Origin: Paradesulfitobacterium ferrireducens
GTDB taxonomy: Bacteria > Bacillota > Desulfitobacteriia > Desulfitobacteriales > Desulfitobacteriaceae
DNA: 64,000 nt
Reading direction: 5' to 3'
Assembly (NCBI RefSeq): GCF_017310645.1
Contig: NZ_JAFLRH010000034.1
Span: forward strand, 1 to 64,000
Shown: in pieces, positions 7,001 to 14,721 of the stretch
How the letters are laid out: each line of letters begins with the position of its first letter
Numbering within the stretch: position 1 is the stretch's first letter
Notes under the pieces: model-generated
What the model was told of the DNA's origin: nothing
Seen by the model: only the letters and a program-made list of their open reading frames with translations
Database searches by the model: none
Program-made: the position numbers and the translations under genes

Positions 7001-8137
7001 TTATCCACCAAAAGCCGAATGAACTGCTTTGAGGTGCTCGCGGATGCTTAAGTGCTGGGGACAGACATCCTCGCACTGCCCGCATTCCGTACAAGCCGAG
7101 GCGCGGCTGTTTTCCTGCAAGAATTGTTTATAGGCAAAGCGTGAAGCCCCAAAATCGTCGTAAATATGCGCGTCGTTATAGAGGGTAAAGTTGCGGGGAA
7201 TTTCAACTCCTGAAGGACAGGGCTGGCAATAACCGCAAGCAGTGCAGTCGATTTTGGTTAAAGATTGGTACATGGATTTAACCTGCTCGATCAAGGACAG
7301 CTCAGCTTCCGTCAACGAGTTTGGCCTGGCTGTTCCGGCAGTGCGCAGGTTCTCTTCCACCTGGTCCATTGTGCTCATGCCGCTTAAGACCACGGATACT
7401 TCCGGGTGATTCCAGACCCAGCGCAAAGCCCATTCTGCCGGAGAATGTTTAACGGGTGACTTGTCCCAGAGCTTCTGGACGGCCGCCGGAGGATTTTTTG
7501 CCAGCTTGCCCCCTTTAATCGGTTCCATGATTACCACAGCCAAGCCTTTAGCGGCCGCATATTTTAATCCGGCCGTTCCGGCCTGAATCTGGGTATCCAT
7601 GTAATTATACTGTATCTGGCAAAATGTCCAGGGATAAGCGTCCACAATCTCGGTGAAAACCGGGTACTCATCATGGAAGGAGAAACCGGGATAACGGATC
7701 CTGCCGTCGGCCAAGGCTTGCTCAAGGAATCGTTCAAAACCAAGCTTCCTGATATTATCCCAGGTGCGGCGGTTCAGACCGTGCATCAGATAAAAATCAA
7801 TATAACCGGTATCTAGCTTCTGCAGCTGCTCGTTCAGGAGGCGGTCGAAGTCTTCATAAGTTTGCACTTTTCCGACGGGCATCTTGGTAGCAAGCTTTAC
7901 CTTTTCCCGGTACCCGTCCTTAAGGGCCTTGCCGACTAAGATTTCACTCTGGCCGTTGTGATAGAAATAGGCCGTATCAATATAATTGACGCCTTGATCA
8001 ATCGCATAACGAATCATATGTATTGCTTCGGCTTCGTTGATCTGACCCGGATCCTTGTTAAGAACGGGCAGGCGCATACAGCCAAAGCCGAGAGCGGATA
8101 CCTGGAAATCGAGCGGGCCGAATTTACGGTAGAACAT
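7001..8137 (-). CDS. aldo/keto reductase with C-terminal 4Fe-4S ferredoxin-like domain
   Basis: Predicted cytosolic oxidoreductase, about 378 residues. The N-terminal TIM barrel carries the AKR catalytic residues: Asp and Tyr in YIDTAYFYH, Lys in ATKMP and His in YLMHGL. The C-terminus has an iron-sulfur module, CTACGYCQPCPSGVEIP and CTECGQCEDVCPQHL, able to hold clusters. This fused architecture is common in strict anaerobes. Electrons probably pass between a carbonyl/alcohol and a ferredoxin-like partner; the substrate is unknown. Start ATG 8137 has AAAGGAG upstream. It is a lone gene on the minus strand. Confidence 0.88.
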   Translation of the reverse strand: MFYRKFGPLDFQVSALGFGCMRLPVLNKDPGQINEAEAIHMIRYAIDQGVNYIDTAYFYHNGQSEILVGKALKDGYREKVKLATKMPVGKVQTYEDFDRLLNEQLQKLDTGYIDFYLMHGLNRRTWDNIRKLGFERFLEQALADGRIRYPGFSFHDEYPVFTEIVDAYPWTFCQIQYNYMDTQIQAGTAGLKYAAAKGLAVVIMEPIKGGKLAKNPPAAVQKLWDKSPVKHSPAEWALRWVWNHPEVSVVLSGMSTMDQVEENLRTAGTARPNSLTEAELSLIEQVKSMYQSLTKIDCTACGYCQPCPSGVEIPRNFTLYNDAHIYDDFGASRFAYKQFLQENSRASACTECGQCEDVCPQHLSIREHLKAVHSAFGG

Positions 8138-8342
8138 CTTTGCTTCTCCTTTCATCCGCGAATACGAAATGCATAGACGGGTATGAAACCCATAGGCTTA
8201 CGAAACACTTGAGAATATTTTACTCCGTCTAAATCTTCTAATCAATTGTTCTTAGAGTTTATTTATTTCCTTGATTCTGAGATTGTTAACGTTGAGGTTA
8301 ACCGCCCCCGGAGCGCAGTGAAGGGGGAATCAGGTATTATAC

Positions 8343-8702
8343 TTCAGTATCTTGATTATTGGAATGGCTCAGCATTTGCCGGCGGCTATGTATCAAGGCC
8401 TTGTTCAGGCCGGAGTGCCTGCGGCGGCTGCGCAGGAGGTTTCCAATCTGCCGCCGACGGGAGCTTTATTTGCCGCTTTCTTAGGGTATAACCATATGGC
8501 ACACCTCTTGCCTGCCCCGGTGCTGCAGCAGCTGCCCCAAGCCAGCCAGCAATTCATTTTAGGTAAAGTATTCTTTTCGGAACTAATCGCTCCGGCCGTG
8601 ATGTCCAGTTTGCATAGCGCTTTTTATATTTCCGCGGCCTTATCCCTGATCGCGGCAGTGGCATCCTTTATGCGCGGCAAGAAGGCCGCGCCGGTCCATT
8701 GA
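8343..8702 (+). pseudogene. C-terminal fragment of an MFS (DHA2-type) transporter
   Basis: About 117 codons resembling the last transmembrane segments of a 14-helix drug/H+ antiporter-type MFS protein: LPPTGALFAAFLGYN, a loop with LGKVFFSELIAPAVMSSLH, a final helix FYISAALSLIAAVASF and a basic RGKK end. The first three quarters are missing, and there is no ribosome site at the apparent start. It is a 5'-truncated relic. It ends three bases into the next reading frame. Confidence 0.6.
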
Positions 8703-8749
8703 CGCGAAGGACTAAATTTGGTACTATATTTATACCGGTGGTGAGCGCG

Positions 8750-9031
8750 ATGAATAGTAAAGAAGATATCAGACCTATTTCTTATGTTAAAGCCAACGCG
8801 GCTGAGATTTTAGAGCAAGTGAACGAAACCCGCAGGCCGGTTTATGTGACTCAGAACGGTGAGGCTAAGGCGGTGCTGCTTGATACTGAATCCTACGAAA
8901 AAATGAAGAAGGCCATAGGGTTATTAAAATTGCTGGCCCAAGGCGAACGCGATCTAGTGGAGGGAAAAGTTGTATCACAAGATGATTTATTCTCAGAACT
9001 GGATCAGCGTTTTGACGTGATCACACCATGA
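8750..9031 (+). CDS. Phd/YefM-type antitoxin
   Basis: About 93 residues: ISYVKANAAEILEQVNETRR, PVYVTQNGEAKAVLLDTESY, then an acidic C-terminal tail with DDLFSELDQRFDV. This is the Phd/YefM antitoxin fold: N-terminal DNA binding and dimerisation, and a C-terminal toxin-wrapping tail. ATG 8750 with GGTGGTGAG upstream is preferred to the frame opening at 8699. It overlaps the toxin gene by four bases (ATGA), which implies coupled translation. The pair is expected to repress its own promoter. Confidence 0.85.
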   Translation: MNSKEDIRPISYVKANAAEILEQVNETRRPVYVTQNGEAKAVLLDTESYEKMKKAIGLLKLLAQGERDLVEGKVVSQDDLFSELDQRFDVITP

Positions 9032-9354
9032 CTTTAGCAGATTATGAGGTCTTCTGGACCCGGACAGCCCGGCAGGATTTAGAGAAAATCCTTGAGCATA
9101 TCGCAGCCGATAGTCAAATTCGAGCTCGAAGAGTGTATCTCGACATTAAGGAAAAAGCAGCTGGCTTAAGACTATTCCCATTACAAGGAAGAATCGTTCC
9201 GGAATTAAGATATTATGGCATTGCACTCTACCGGGAATTAATCTGCGCGCCTTGGCGGATCATGTATAAAACTGAGGAAAATAGGGTCTGGGTGCTTGCG
9301 GTTATCGATGGCAGAAGAAATTCCGAAGATATCTTGCTTGATCGGTTTATATAA
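9028..9354 (+). CDS. RelE/ParE-family toxin
   Basis: A 108-residue RelE/ParE-superfamily protein: WTRTARQDLEKILEHIAADS, LRLFPLQGRIVPEL, YRELICAPWRIMYKTEENRV and the C-terminal VIDGRRNSEDIL. The 'R.....PWRI.Y' and final 'DGRR' elements are typical of the ParE/RelE-like group encoded next to Phd antitoxins. Whether it poisons gyrase or cleaves mRNA cannot be told. It overlaps the antitoxin by 4 bp and ends before a bidirectional terminator. Confidence 0.85.
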   Translation: MTLADYEVFWTRTARQDLEKILEHIAADSQIRARRVYLDIKEKAAGLRLFPLQGRIVPELRYYGIALYRELICAPWRIMYKTEENRVWVLAVIDGRRNSEDILLDRFI

Positions 9355-9386
9355 TCGCGCTGTTGGCTCGGGAATTTGGTTATTAA

Positions 9387-9421
9387 AGAGCACACCGTCC
9401 GTTAAGGGCCCGGTGTGCTCT
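9387..9421. terminator. bidirectional terminator hairpin between ParE-type toxin and hsp20
   Basis: AGAGCACACCG (9387-9397) pairs with CGGTGTGCTCT (9411-9421) across a 13-base loop, between two convergent genes. Confidence 0.75.
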
Positions 9422-9427
9422 CTGTTT

Positions 9428-9865
9428 CTAAGAAATCTGAATGCGTTTGCCGCGGGCTGCGTTTTCGCTTTTGGGCAGGGTTACGTTTAGGACGCCGTTT
9501 TCATATTTTGCACTGATCTGGTCTTGGTTGACGTTTTCAAAGACAAAGGTTCTGGAAGTTGAGTAAAAGCGGCGTTCACGGTGCAGGTAATTGTCTTTGT
9601 CTGCTTTCAGCTCTTCGTTATGCTCGACCATGATGCTCAGGCGGCCGTCCTCGAACTCTAATTTAAGCTCATCCTTGTTGAGACCCGGGAGATCAGCTTC
9701 TAAGATATAGGCTTGCTCCGTATCCTTAATGTCCACTTTCATCGTTCCCACTTGCGGAAAAACCGAAGGCAGGAAAGAATCAGAAAAGAAATCCTCAAAC
9801 AGACGTTCAATACCGAAAACAGGTTGTTGAATTGAATTTCTGCGATAGGGCGTTAAACCAAACAT
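9428..9865 (-). CDS. hsp20: Hsp20/alpha-crystallin small heat-shock protein
   Basis: ATP-independent holdase chaperone of about 145 residues. The alpha-crystallin domain runs from about residue 40: TMKVDIKDTEQAYILEADLP, GLNKDELKLEFEDGRL and the conserved beta-9 motif ENGVLNVTLPK (G-V-L). The N-terminus FGLTPYRRN and a short C-terminal IQIS (an I-x-I-like anchor) fit the family. ATG 9865 has GGAGG eight bases upstream. A sigma-A promoter flanked by two CtsR-like sites lies upstream, so heat-shock control is likely. Confidence 0.92.
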   Translation of the reverse strand: MFGLTPYRRNSIQQPVFGIERLFEDFFSDSFLPSVFPQVGTMKVDIKDTEQAYILEADLPGLNKDELKLEFEDGRLSIMVEHNEELKADKDNYLHRERRFYSTSRTFVFENVNQDQISAKYENGVLNVTLPKSENAARGKRIQIS

Positions 9866-9906
9866 ATCTCGCACCTCCGATAATATTTATTTTGGGTCAG
9901 AGGGTT

Positions 9907-9923
9907 ACTGACCTTTTCTGACC
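9907..9923 (-). promoter_or_regulatory. CtsR-like operator, proximal copy
   Basis: On the minus strand GGTCAGA-AAA-GGTCAGT, a close match to the CtsR heptad repeat (A/G)GTCAAA-NAN-(A/G)GTCAAA. It lies just downstream of the hsp20 -10 element. Confidence 0.65.
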
Positions 9924-9925
9924 TT

Positions 9926-9954
9926 AATATACCCTAGGTGGGTTTAAGATGCAA
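9926..9954 (-). promoter_or_regulatory. sigma-A promoter of hsp20
   Basis: Minus-strand -35 TTGCAT (9949-9954), 17-bp spacer, -10 TATATT (9926-9931). Confidence 0.75.
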
Positions 9955-9962
9955 AGCTGGTT

Positions 9963-9979
9963 TTTGACCTTTTCTGACC
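9963..9979 (-). promoter_or_regulatory. CtsR-like operator, distal copy
   Basis: On the minus strand GGTCAGA-AAA-GGTCAAA, nearly perfect against the CtsR consensus. It is located upstream of the hsp20 -35, so the promoter is bracketed by two sites. Confidence 0.7.
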
Positions 9980-10135
9980 TTCCTGATTTCTCAGTCCTGA
10001 ATTCTGGCAAAAAGATCGCAAAATTGCCCTAAATCTTTAGTTTGGGGCTTCTTACTTATGGCGGGGTATTTTACTTAATAGTAGGAAGGTTTTGGCCAAA
10101 AAACAGAGAATAACTAAATACGATGTTACTTCTTT

Positions 10136-10395
10136 ATGATGAATTTGAGATTGGATGATAATAAGATTATTGAGCTTAGAGAGCACCAGCAATCTGCTTT
10201 GTCAAGCCTGCAGAATATGCGTGACAATGGCGAAAGTATAGCTCTGCTTTATCATGCCACCGGAACCGGCAAAACGGTTACAGCTGTCAGTGATGCCAAA
10301 ATACTGGGCCGCAGAACTTATAAGAAGATTCTGGGTTACTTTAAACCGGAATTTACCTTGGGCCTTACAGCCACTCCGGACCGGGCGGATGTTGG
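10136..10395 (+). pseudogene. superfamily II helicase remnant with internal deletion
   Basis: The frame begins with a normal Q-motif-like REHQQSALSSL and Walker A LYHATGTGKTVTAVSDAK. It then jumps in frame from GRRT directly to YKKILGYFKPEFTLGLTATP, which in DEAD/DEAH restriction-type helicases lies more than 80 residues later (motif III region). Motifs Ia and II (DEAH) are gone. Helicase similarity ends at about 10395, where transposase-like sequence starts. It is clearly non-functional. Confidence 0.7.
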
Positions 10396-10617
10396 CTCTT
10401 CTTCTCGTCCGACTGACCGAAGTGAACAACGCGCCAAACGTGGCAAAACTTACGTTCGGAGCTGGAAGATTTGCACTTGATAGAATACGAATCGATTGAC
10501 GGAAAAGTATGGCAGAGAACAGAATTAACCGAAGCGCAAAAGAGAATTCTTTTCTTGCTTGAAATCCCGGAACCCGCGAAAATATGGGATATTTCCATTT
10601 TGAAGGGGTCAAAAACG
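10390..10617 (+). pseudogene. IS transposase C-terminal remnant (IS4/IS1634-like)
   Basis: Two frames joined by one frameshift at about 10440 read LALLLVRLTEVNNAP and then TWQNLRSELEDLHLIEYE, SIDGKVWQRTELTEAQKR, ILFLLEIPEPAKIWDI. This resembles the C-terminal end of IS4/IS1634-type transposases (the 'W..LR.EL..L' and 'RT.LT..Q..IL..L.IP.P' stretch). No inverted repeats or N-terminal catalytic part are present. It is fused directly to the helicase remnant. The IS family assignment is tentative. Confidence 0.45.
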
Positions 10618-10770
10618 TAGATACACGACATGTTATCCACAATTGCATCTAGCCCTTGGCCCACCAGGTTTTGAGGCGATTTTTTTGCCTACAGACTGTC
10701 GAACCCGAGTACTATGAAATTGCTCAACTTTATGGTGTTAAGCGTGACAAGCGCTATTTCGTCTTATGAA
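10618..10770 (+). pseudogene. frameshifted C-terminal fragment of an unidentified gene
   Basis: One frame gives ALGPPGFEAIFLPT and, one base shift later, VEPEYYEIAQLYGVKRDKRY followed by FVL and stop at 10767-10769. The two parts read as the continuous end of one protein broken by a single frameshift near 10695. I do not recognise the family. It ends immediately before the sfsA frame opens. Confidence 0.35.
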
Positions 10771-10811
10771 AGGATGTTCCGTTTATTAATAATAACGAAG
10801 CGCGAGCGACA

Positions 10812-11549
10812 ATACCTTTTTCTGAAGAACTATATAGAACACGCTTTATCGAGCGGCCCAATAAATTTCTTCTCCGGTGTTCACCGGATGATCCGACAAA
10901 ACCTGAGCTGAAGGACCAGGTCGTCGAAGCGCACTTGCCTGACCCGGGCCGGTTGAAGGAGTTGTTGATCCCTGGATGCTATGTCTGGCTGCGCCGGGCA
11001 ATAGGACACACACGCAAGACGCAGTGGTCTGCAGTATTGTGTCAGGTTCCTGACAGAAATGAGTTGGTATCTCTTGACACAACCATGGCGAACCGTTTGG
11101 TGGCCGAAGCACTGACGGAAGGAGCTTTGACAGAACTGGCCGGCTGGGCTTTACATAAGGCTGAATTTAGTCATGGGAATTCCCGCTGGGATTTCCTGCT
11201 GACTAATGCTAGGGGGCAAAAACTCTTTCTGGAAGTTAAGAGTGTTACTCTGGTTGTTGACAGGGTGGGGCTCTTTCCGGATGCGGTTACAGCCCGGGGG
11301 GCAAAGCATGTACGCGAATTAGCCGCCATAGCCGGCGGGAAAGAGACACAAGCGGCGGTTCTATTTCTTGCTCAACGCGGGGATGTTGACCTTATTCGGC
11401 CGGCCACAGCAATCGATCCGCTATTTGCCGCGGAGTTGGTGCGTGCTGCGCAAACAGGAGTTCAGATCATGGGACGCAAGTGTCTGGTCAGTACGGCGGA
11501 AATTGCCTTGGGGGAGCAAGTCCCCATTTGGTTGCCCCCGGGACCATGA
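10812..11549 (+). CDS. sfsA: SfsA family DNA-binding/sugar-fermentation-stimulation protein, start codon altered
   Basis: SfsA-family protein of about 245 residues; the family has an OB-like N-terminus and a nuclease-like core. Visible blocks are FIERPNKFLLRC, VEAHLPDPGRLKELLIPG, NSRWDFLLTNARGQKLFLEV with KSVTLV (the family's D...EVKS core), LFPDAVTARGAKHVREL, and VLFLAQRGDVD. Homology clearly starts at PFSEELYRTRFIERP, yet no ATG, GTG or TTG lies in frame between the upstream stop (10767) and 10935. The codon aligning with the usual initiator Met is ATA at 10812, and no ribosome site precedes it. Initiation is therefore doubtful: either a recent start-codon mutation or a truncated product from TTG 10935. 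Confidence 0.75.
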   Translation: MPFSEELYRTRFIERPNKFLLRCSPDDPTKPELKDQVVEAHLPDPGRLKELLIPGCYVWLRRAIGHTRKTQWSAVLCQVPDRNELVSLDTTMANRLVAEALTEGALTELAGWALHKAEFSHGNSRWDFLLTNARGQKLFLEVKSVTLVVDRVGLFPDAVTARGAKHVRELAAIAGGKETQAAVLFLAQRGDVDLIRPATAIDPLFAAELVRAAQTGVQIMGRKCLVSTAEIALGEQVPIWLPPGP

Positions 11550-11561
11550 TTTATCACGGCG

Positions 11562-12422
11562 TCAATGTTCGCTATCAATCCACTCCAGAATTCTCCAGTG
11601 CGCCGAACTGGCATCCTGATAACCTAAAGCAAAGAGCTCATTAAGTTTTTGCACATTCTTTTCCAGGCGGTCCACTTGTATCGGTTTACTGGGGCGGAGG
11701 ACGATGGCTTTGCCTTCTTGCTCAAGGTTCTCGATCAAGTCCAGTGTATTGTTATATATTTGATGCCGGTTAACCATGGCTTGAACCAAACCGTCGTATT
11801 TTCTATATACTTTTTGGGCCAGCCATTTCTGTTTGAAGGCAGTTTTCCGGTAATCCCTCGGCCTTGTCAAAACGATGAGATGCTTCTCGTTTCCGTCAGC
11901 CATCGATCTTTTTATGGGAATAGGGTCTGTGATGCCCCCGTCCAGAAGATCGAGTCCATTGATGTTAACAATAGGAGAGACAAACGGCAAACTGCTTGAA
12001 GCCATGAGAACTTTGAGTATGAGATCTGGCCCGCATTCTTCTTTATTAAAGTAAACCGGTTCACCTGTTTGACAGTTTGTCGTCCCGATGACATACCTTT
12101 GCGGAGATTGATAAAAGGTGTTGTAATCAAAGGGAACGAGTTTGTTTGGGATTTCATTGAAGATGAAATCCATACCGAAGAGGCTGCGGGATTGTAAGAG
12201 ATTGCGATAACTTAGATAGCGTGGATCCCGGATAAATCCTATGTTTACTTTCTTGTTGCGTCCATGTTGACGGGAAATATAAGAGGCTGCATGGCAGGCC
12301 CCTGCAGAGACACCAATGACATAAGGAAGATGAAACTCTTGTTCCAGAAAAAAATCAAGAACCCCGGCGGTGTATACTCCTCTCATTCCTCCGCCTTCAA
12401 GGACTAATCCTATCTTCTCCAT
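11562..12422 (-). CDS. patatin-like phospholipase/esterase (RssA/YjjU type)
   Basis: Predicted serine lipid acyl hydrolase of 286 residues with the full patatin set: oxyanion loop LEGGGMRGVYTAGV, nucleophile elbow GVSAG (Ser near residue 40), and catalytic Asp in LLDGGITDPIP. No signal peptide or transmembrane helix is seen, so it is probably cytosolic or membrane-associated. It belongs to the group with a C-terminal helical region after the Asp (RKYDGLVQAMVNRHQIYN). It is convergent with sfsA and separated from it by about 12 bases. Confidence 0.88.
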   Translation of the reverse strand: MEKIGLVLEGGGMRGVYTAGVLDFFLEQEFHLPYVIGVSAGACHAASYISRQHGRNKKVNIGFIRDPRYLSYRNLLQSRSLFGMDFIFNEIPNKLVPFDYNTFYQSPQRYVIGTTNCQTGEPVYFNKEECGPDLILKVLMASSSLPFVSPIVNINGLDLLDGGITDPIPIKRSMADGNEKHLIVLTRPRDYRKTAFKQKWLAQKVYRKYDGLVQAMVNRHQIYNNTLDLIENLEQEGKAIVLRPSKPIQVDRLEKNVQKLNELFALGYQDASSAHWRILEWIDSEH

Positions 12423-12646
12423 TTAATCGATGAACCTTCTTTCTAAGCCTTGTGAGTCCAGCCTATGTGTTTTGCTTATACAAAATGTCCTTGTTCTTTT
12501 GATAATACTCCTAAAAGTTGACCTTTATCAAGTTGCATGGATTCACACGATGCTTGGGATTAATTCATTATCACATGGAAGGGAAAAGCGAGGAGCTTGG
12601 CGAAAAGAAAGATACATCTGAAATTGAGGTGCGGGAGGTAAAGAAT

Positions 12647-12994
12647 ATGATAGTAAGTCATGAACGGGACGTCTTAGGAACACGCATGGACAATGACCAA
12701 ATCAAAAATGCCGTTAAGAAAGTGCTCATTTCCCCTGCGCATGGGTGGGAAGGCTATGTGATGCGTGAGTTTGAGCTAGGTGAGGGAGGTTATACTCCTC
12801 GCCACACTCACCCTTGGCCGCACATAAACTACATTCTGGAAGGCGAAGGGTCTTTGCATTTAGACGGCCAGGATTTTCTCTTGGAAGCAGGGTCGTTTGC
12901 TTTCGTACCCGGCAATAAGTTGCATCAGTTCACCAATACAGGCAAGGGTAGATTTGCTTTCATCTGTATTGTGCCTGAAGAAGGAGATAAATAG
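12647..12994 (+). CDS. cupin-domain protein
   Basis: A 115-residue single-domain cupin. Motif 1 is GGYTPRHTHPWPHINYILEG (metal-binding H-x-H...E-like residues), and motif 2 is AGSFAFVPGNKLHQFTN (the P-G...H element). Such small cupins bind a divalent metal and act as isomerases, dioxygenases or ligand sensors; the substrate here is unknown. ATG 12647 follows GGGAGG nine bases upstream. The frame is open further upstream, but that part has no family character. It is followed by its own terminator. Confidence 0.82.
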   Translation: MIVSHERDVLGTRMDNDQIKNAVKKVLISPAHGWEGYVMREFELGEGGYTPRHTHPWPHINYILEGEGSLHLDGQDFLLEAGSFAFVPGNKLHQFTNTGKGRFAFICIVPEEGDK

Positions 12995-13015
12995 GATTTA
13001 TCGTTTTTGACCTTC

Positions 13016-13050
13016 GAACCGCTCTCAATTAAGGTTGGGAGCGGTTCTTT
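13016..13050 (+). terminator. terminator after the cupin gene
   Basis: GAACCGCTCTCAA (13016-13028), loop TTAAGG, TTGGGAGCGGTTC (13035-13047), then T-rich sequence. Confidence 0.8.
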
Positions 13051-13122
13051 GAATACTAAGGAAGGGTTTGAGTGGGAAATAGAGAATAACTAAGTTTAGG
13101 ATGCCTGTTGGGGGGGAAGTTT

Positions 13123-14247
13123 TTGGTTAAAATCCGTGAGGTAGAATCACTAAGGGATCTGAAGAGATTCGTAAAATTTCCTTTTGACTTATTCGCCGGT
13201 GATCCCAGGTGGGTTCCTCCCCTAATCCTGGATGAACTGAATACCCTGCGCCGGGACAAAAACCCGGCTTTCACTTATTGTGAAGCCAAGTATTGGCTGG
13301 CTTACAAAGACGGTAAGCTGGCCGGACGGGTGGCGGGCATCATCAATCACAGCTATCTTGAAAAATGGCAGCGTCCCTTGGCTCGCTTTGGCTGGCTTGA
13401 TTTCATCGATGACTTTGAGGTGTGCGAGACTCTCTTAGCTGCTGTAGAAACGTGGGCCAAACAAAACGGCCTCAGGGGTGTGCACGGGCCGCTGGGATTC
13501 TGTGACCTGGATAAAGAAGGAATGCTCGTTGACGGTTTTGACGAACGCGGTACGATTATTACCATTTATAATTATCCGTATTACCCGCAATACCTTGAGC
13601 GCTGCGGCTACCGCAAAGACGCGGACTGGGTGGAGATTGAATTTCAAGTGCCGCCGGCCGTTCCGCCTAAAGTGGCCAAAATCGCCGCCCTTGCAGCTGA
13701 AGCCGGCCGGCTGCGAGTCGTCAATGCCCGCAAGGCCAAGGATTTGCTTCCCTACGGCAGGGGTATTTTTGACCTGCTGAATGAGACTTACCGGGATTTG
13801 TACGGAGTCGTCACCTTGACGGAGGCCCAGATTGACAGCTATGTGAAGCAGTACATAGGGTTTGTTAATCCCCGCTATGTGCGGGTCTTGGTAGATGACC
13901 AGGACAAAGTTGCGGCTTTTGGGATTGCCATGCCTTCCTTGACTACTGCCTTTCAGAAAGCCAAAGGCCGGTTGCTGCCTTTTGGCTGGCTGCACATTTT
14001 ACGGGCGATTAAGCAGAATGACCGTCTGGATCTGTATTTGGTGGCGGTGCGCCCAGGCCTGCGGGCACAGGGGGTAATTGCCTGGATTCTGCGGGATATC
14101 CATGAGGCTGCCGCTGCGGATGGGATTAAGATTGCAGAAGCGACGCCGATGCTTCAGTCGAACCTTAAGGTAACGAGTTTGTGGAAGCATTACGGGATGC
14201 GGGTTCACCGGCGGCGCCGGTGCTTTTATAAAGAAGTTGCGCCGTAG
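13123..14247 (+). CDS. GNAT-type N-acetyltransferase-like protein
   Basis: About 374 residues, matching a conserved family of large GNAT-like proteins in Firmicutes. The N-terminal half has FPFDLFAGDPRWVPPLILDE, YWLAYKDGKLAGRVAGIIN and HGPLGFCDLDKEGMLVDGF. The C-terminal half has the acetyl-CoA-binding-like stretch LVAVRPGLRAQGVIAWIL followed by IAEATPMLQSN. The substrate is unknown. TTG 13123 is taken as the start because GGGGGG(AAG) lies seven to eight bases before it; a TTG at 13108 has no such site. It is a single gene. Confidence 0.65.
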   Translation: MVKIREVESLRDLKRFVKFPFDLFAGDPRWVPPLILDELNTLRRDKNPAFTYCEAKYWLAYKDGKLAGRVAGIINHSYLEKWQRPLARFGWLDFIDDFEVCETLLAAVETWAKQNGLRGVHGPLGFCDLDKEGMLVDGFDERGTIITIYNYPYYPQYLERCGYRKDADWVEIEFQVPPAVPPKVAKIAALAAEAGRLRVVNARKAKDLLPYGRGIFDLLNETYRDLYGVVTLTEAQIDSYVKQYIGFVNPRYVRVLVDDQDKVAAFGIAMPSLTTAFQKAKGRLLPFGWLHILRAIKQNDRLDLYLVAVRPGLRAQGVIAWILRDIHEAAAADGIKIAEATPMLQSNLKVTSLWKHYGMRVHRRRRCFYKEVAP

Positions 14248-14307
14248 ACCGAATCTAGTTCGAAAAAGGATTCAAAAAACAGGAATATCTTGGTTTGTGC
14301 CGAAAAG

Positions 14308-14721
14308 CTATAGCAATTTATATACACTTGATGCAAACTCCTTGAAATCATCCAAATGTTTCAAATTGGAATAAACAATCTTGTTATCGATTTCAAGATA
14401 ATCGTGGACCAGAATATTTCGGAAACCGGCAACCATTTTCATCTTGTCAGCTAACCTGCCGGAAAGGATTCCTTCCTCAGCCAAAACTGAAAAACTTTCT
14501 GCATATCCCTGGGGAGTACGATAACCTCTGTCAGCAATAATATGGTTGGCTATATCAATGCAGGCTTGAGCCGCGACCTGGAGGTTGCGTTCCGCTCTGT
14601 CCCTGAGCGCCTCACTTTGGCAATATTCTTCCCAAGATTGTAAGGCTATTTCCTTAAGCTTGCGCAGCGCTTGCTCTAGTTTTACCAGCCTTTGTTCGAT
14701 TTTCTCTCTATCAACCACCAA
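14308..14721 (-). CDS. hepT: HepT-family (DUF86) RNase toxin
   Basis: A HEPN-superfamily protein of about 137 residues with the diagnostic R-x4-H-x-Y motif in RNILVHDY near residue 108, preceded by AAQACIDIANHIIADRG. HepT proteins are RNase toxins, or targets, paired with MntA nucleotidyltransferases, which AMPylate the Tyr of this motif. It is downstream of and overlaps mntA. The likely start is TTG 14721, six bases after GAGGAGG; GTG 14718 or GTG 14727 are alternatives. A cytosolic toxin-antitoxin or abortive-infection role is inferred from the family. Confidence 0.88.
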   Translation of the reverse strand: MVVDREKIEQRLVKLEQALRKLKEIALQSWEEYCQSEALRDRAERNLQVAAQACIDIANHIIADRGYRTPQGYAESFSVLAEEGILSGRLADKMKMVAGFRNILVHDYLEIDNKIVYSNLKHLDDFKEFASSVYKLL

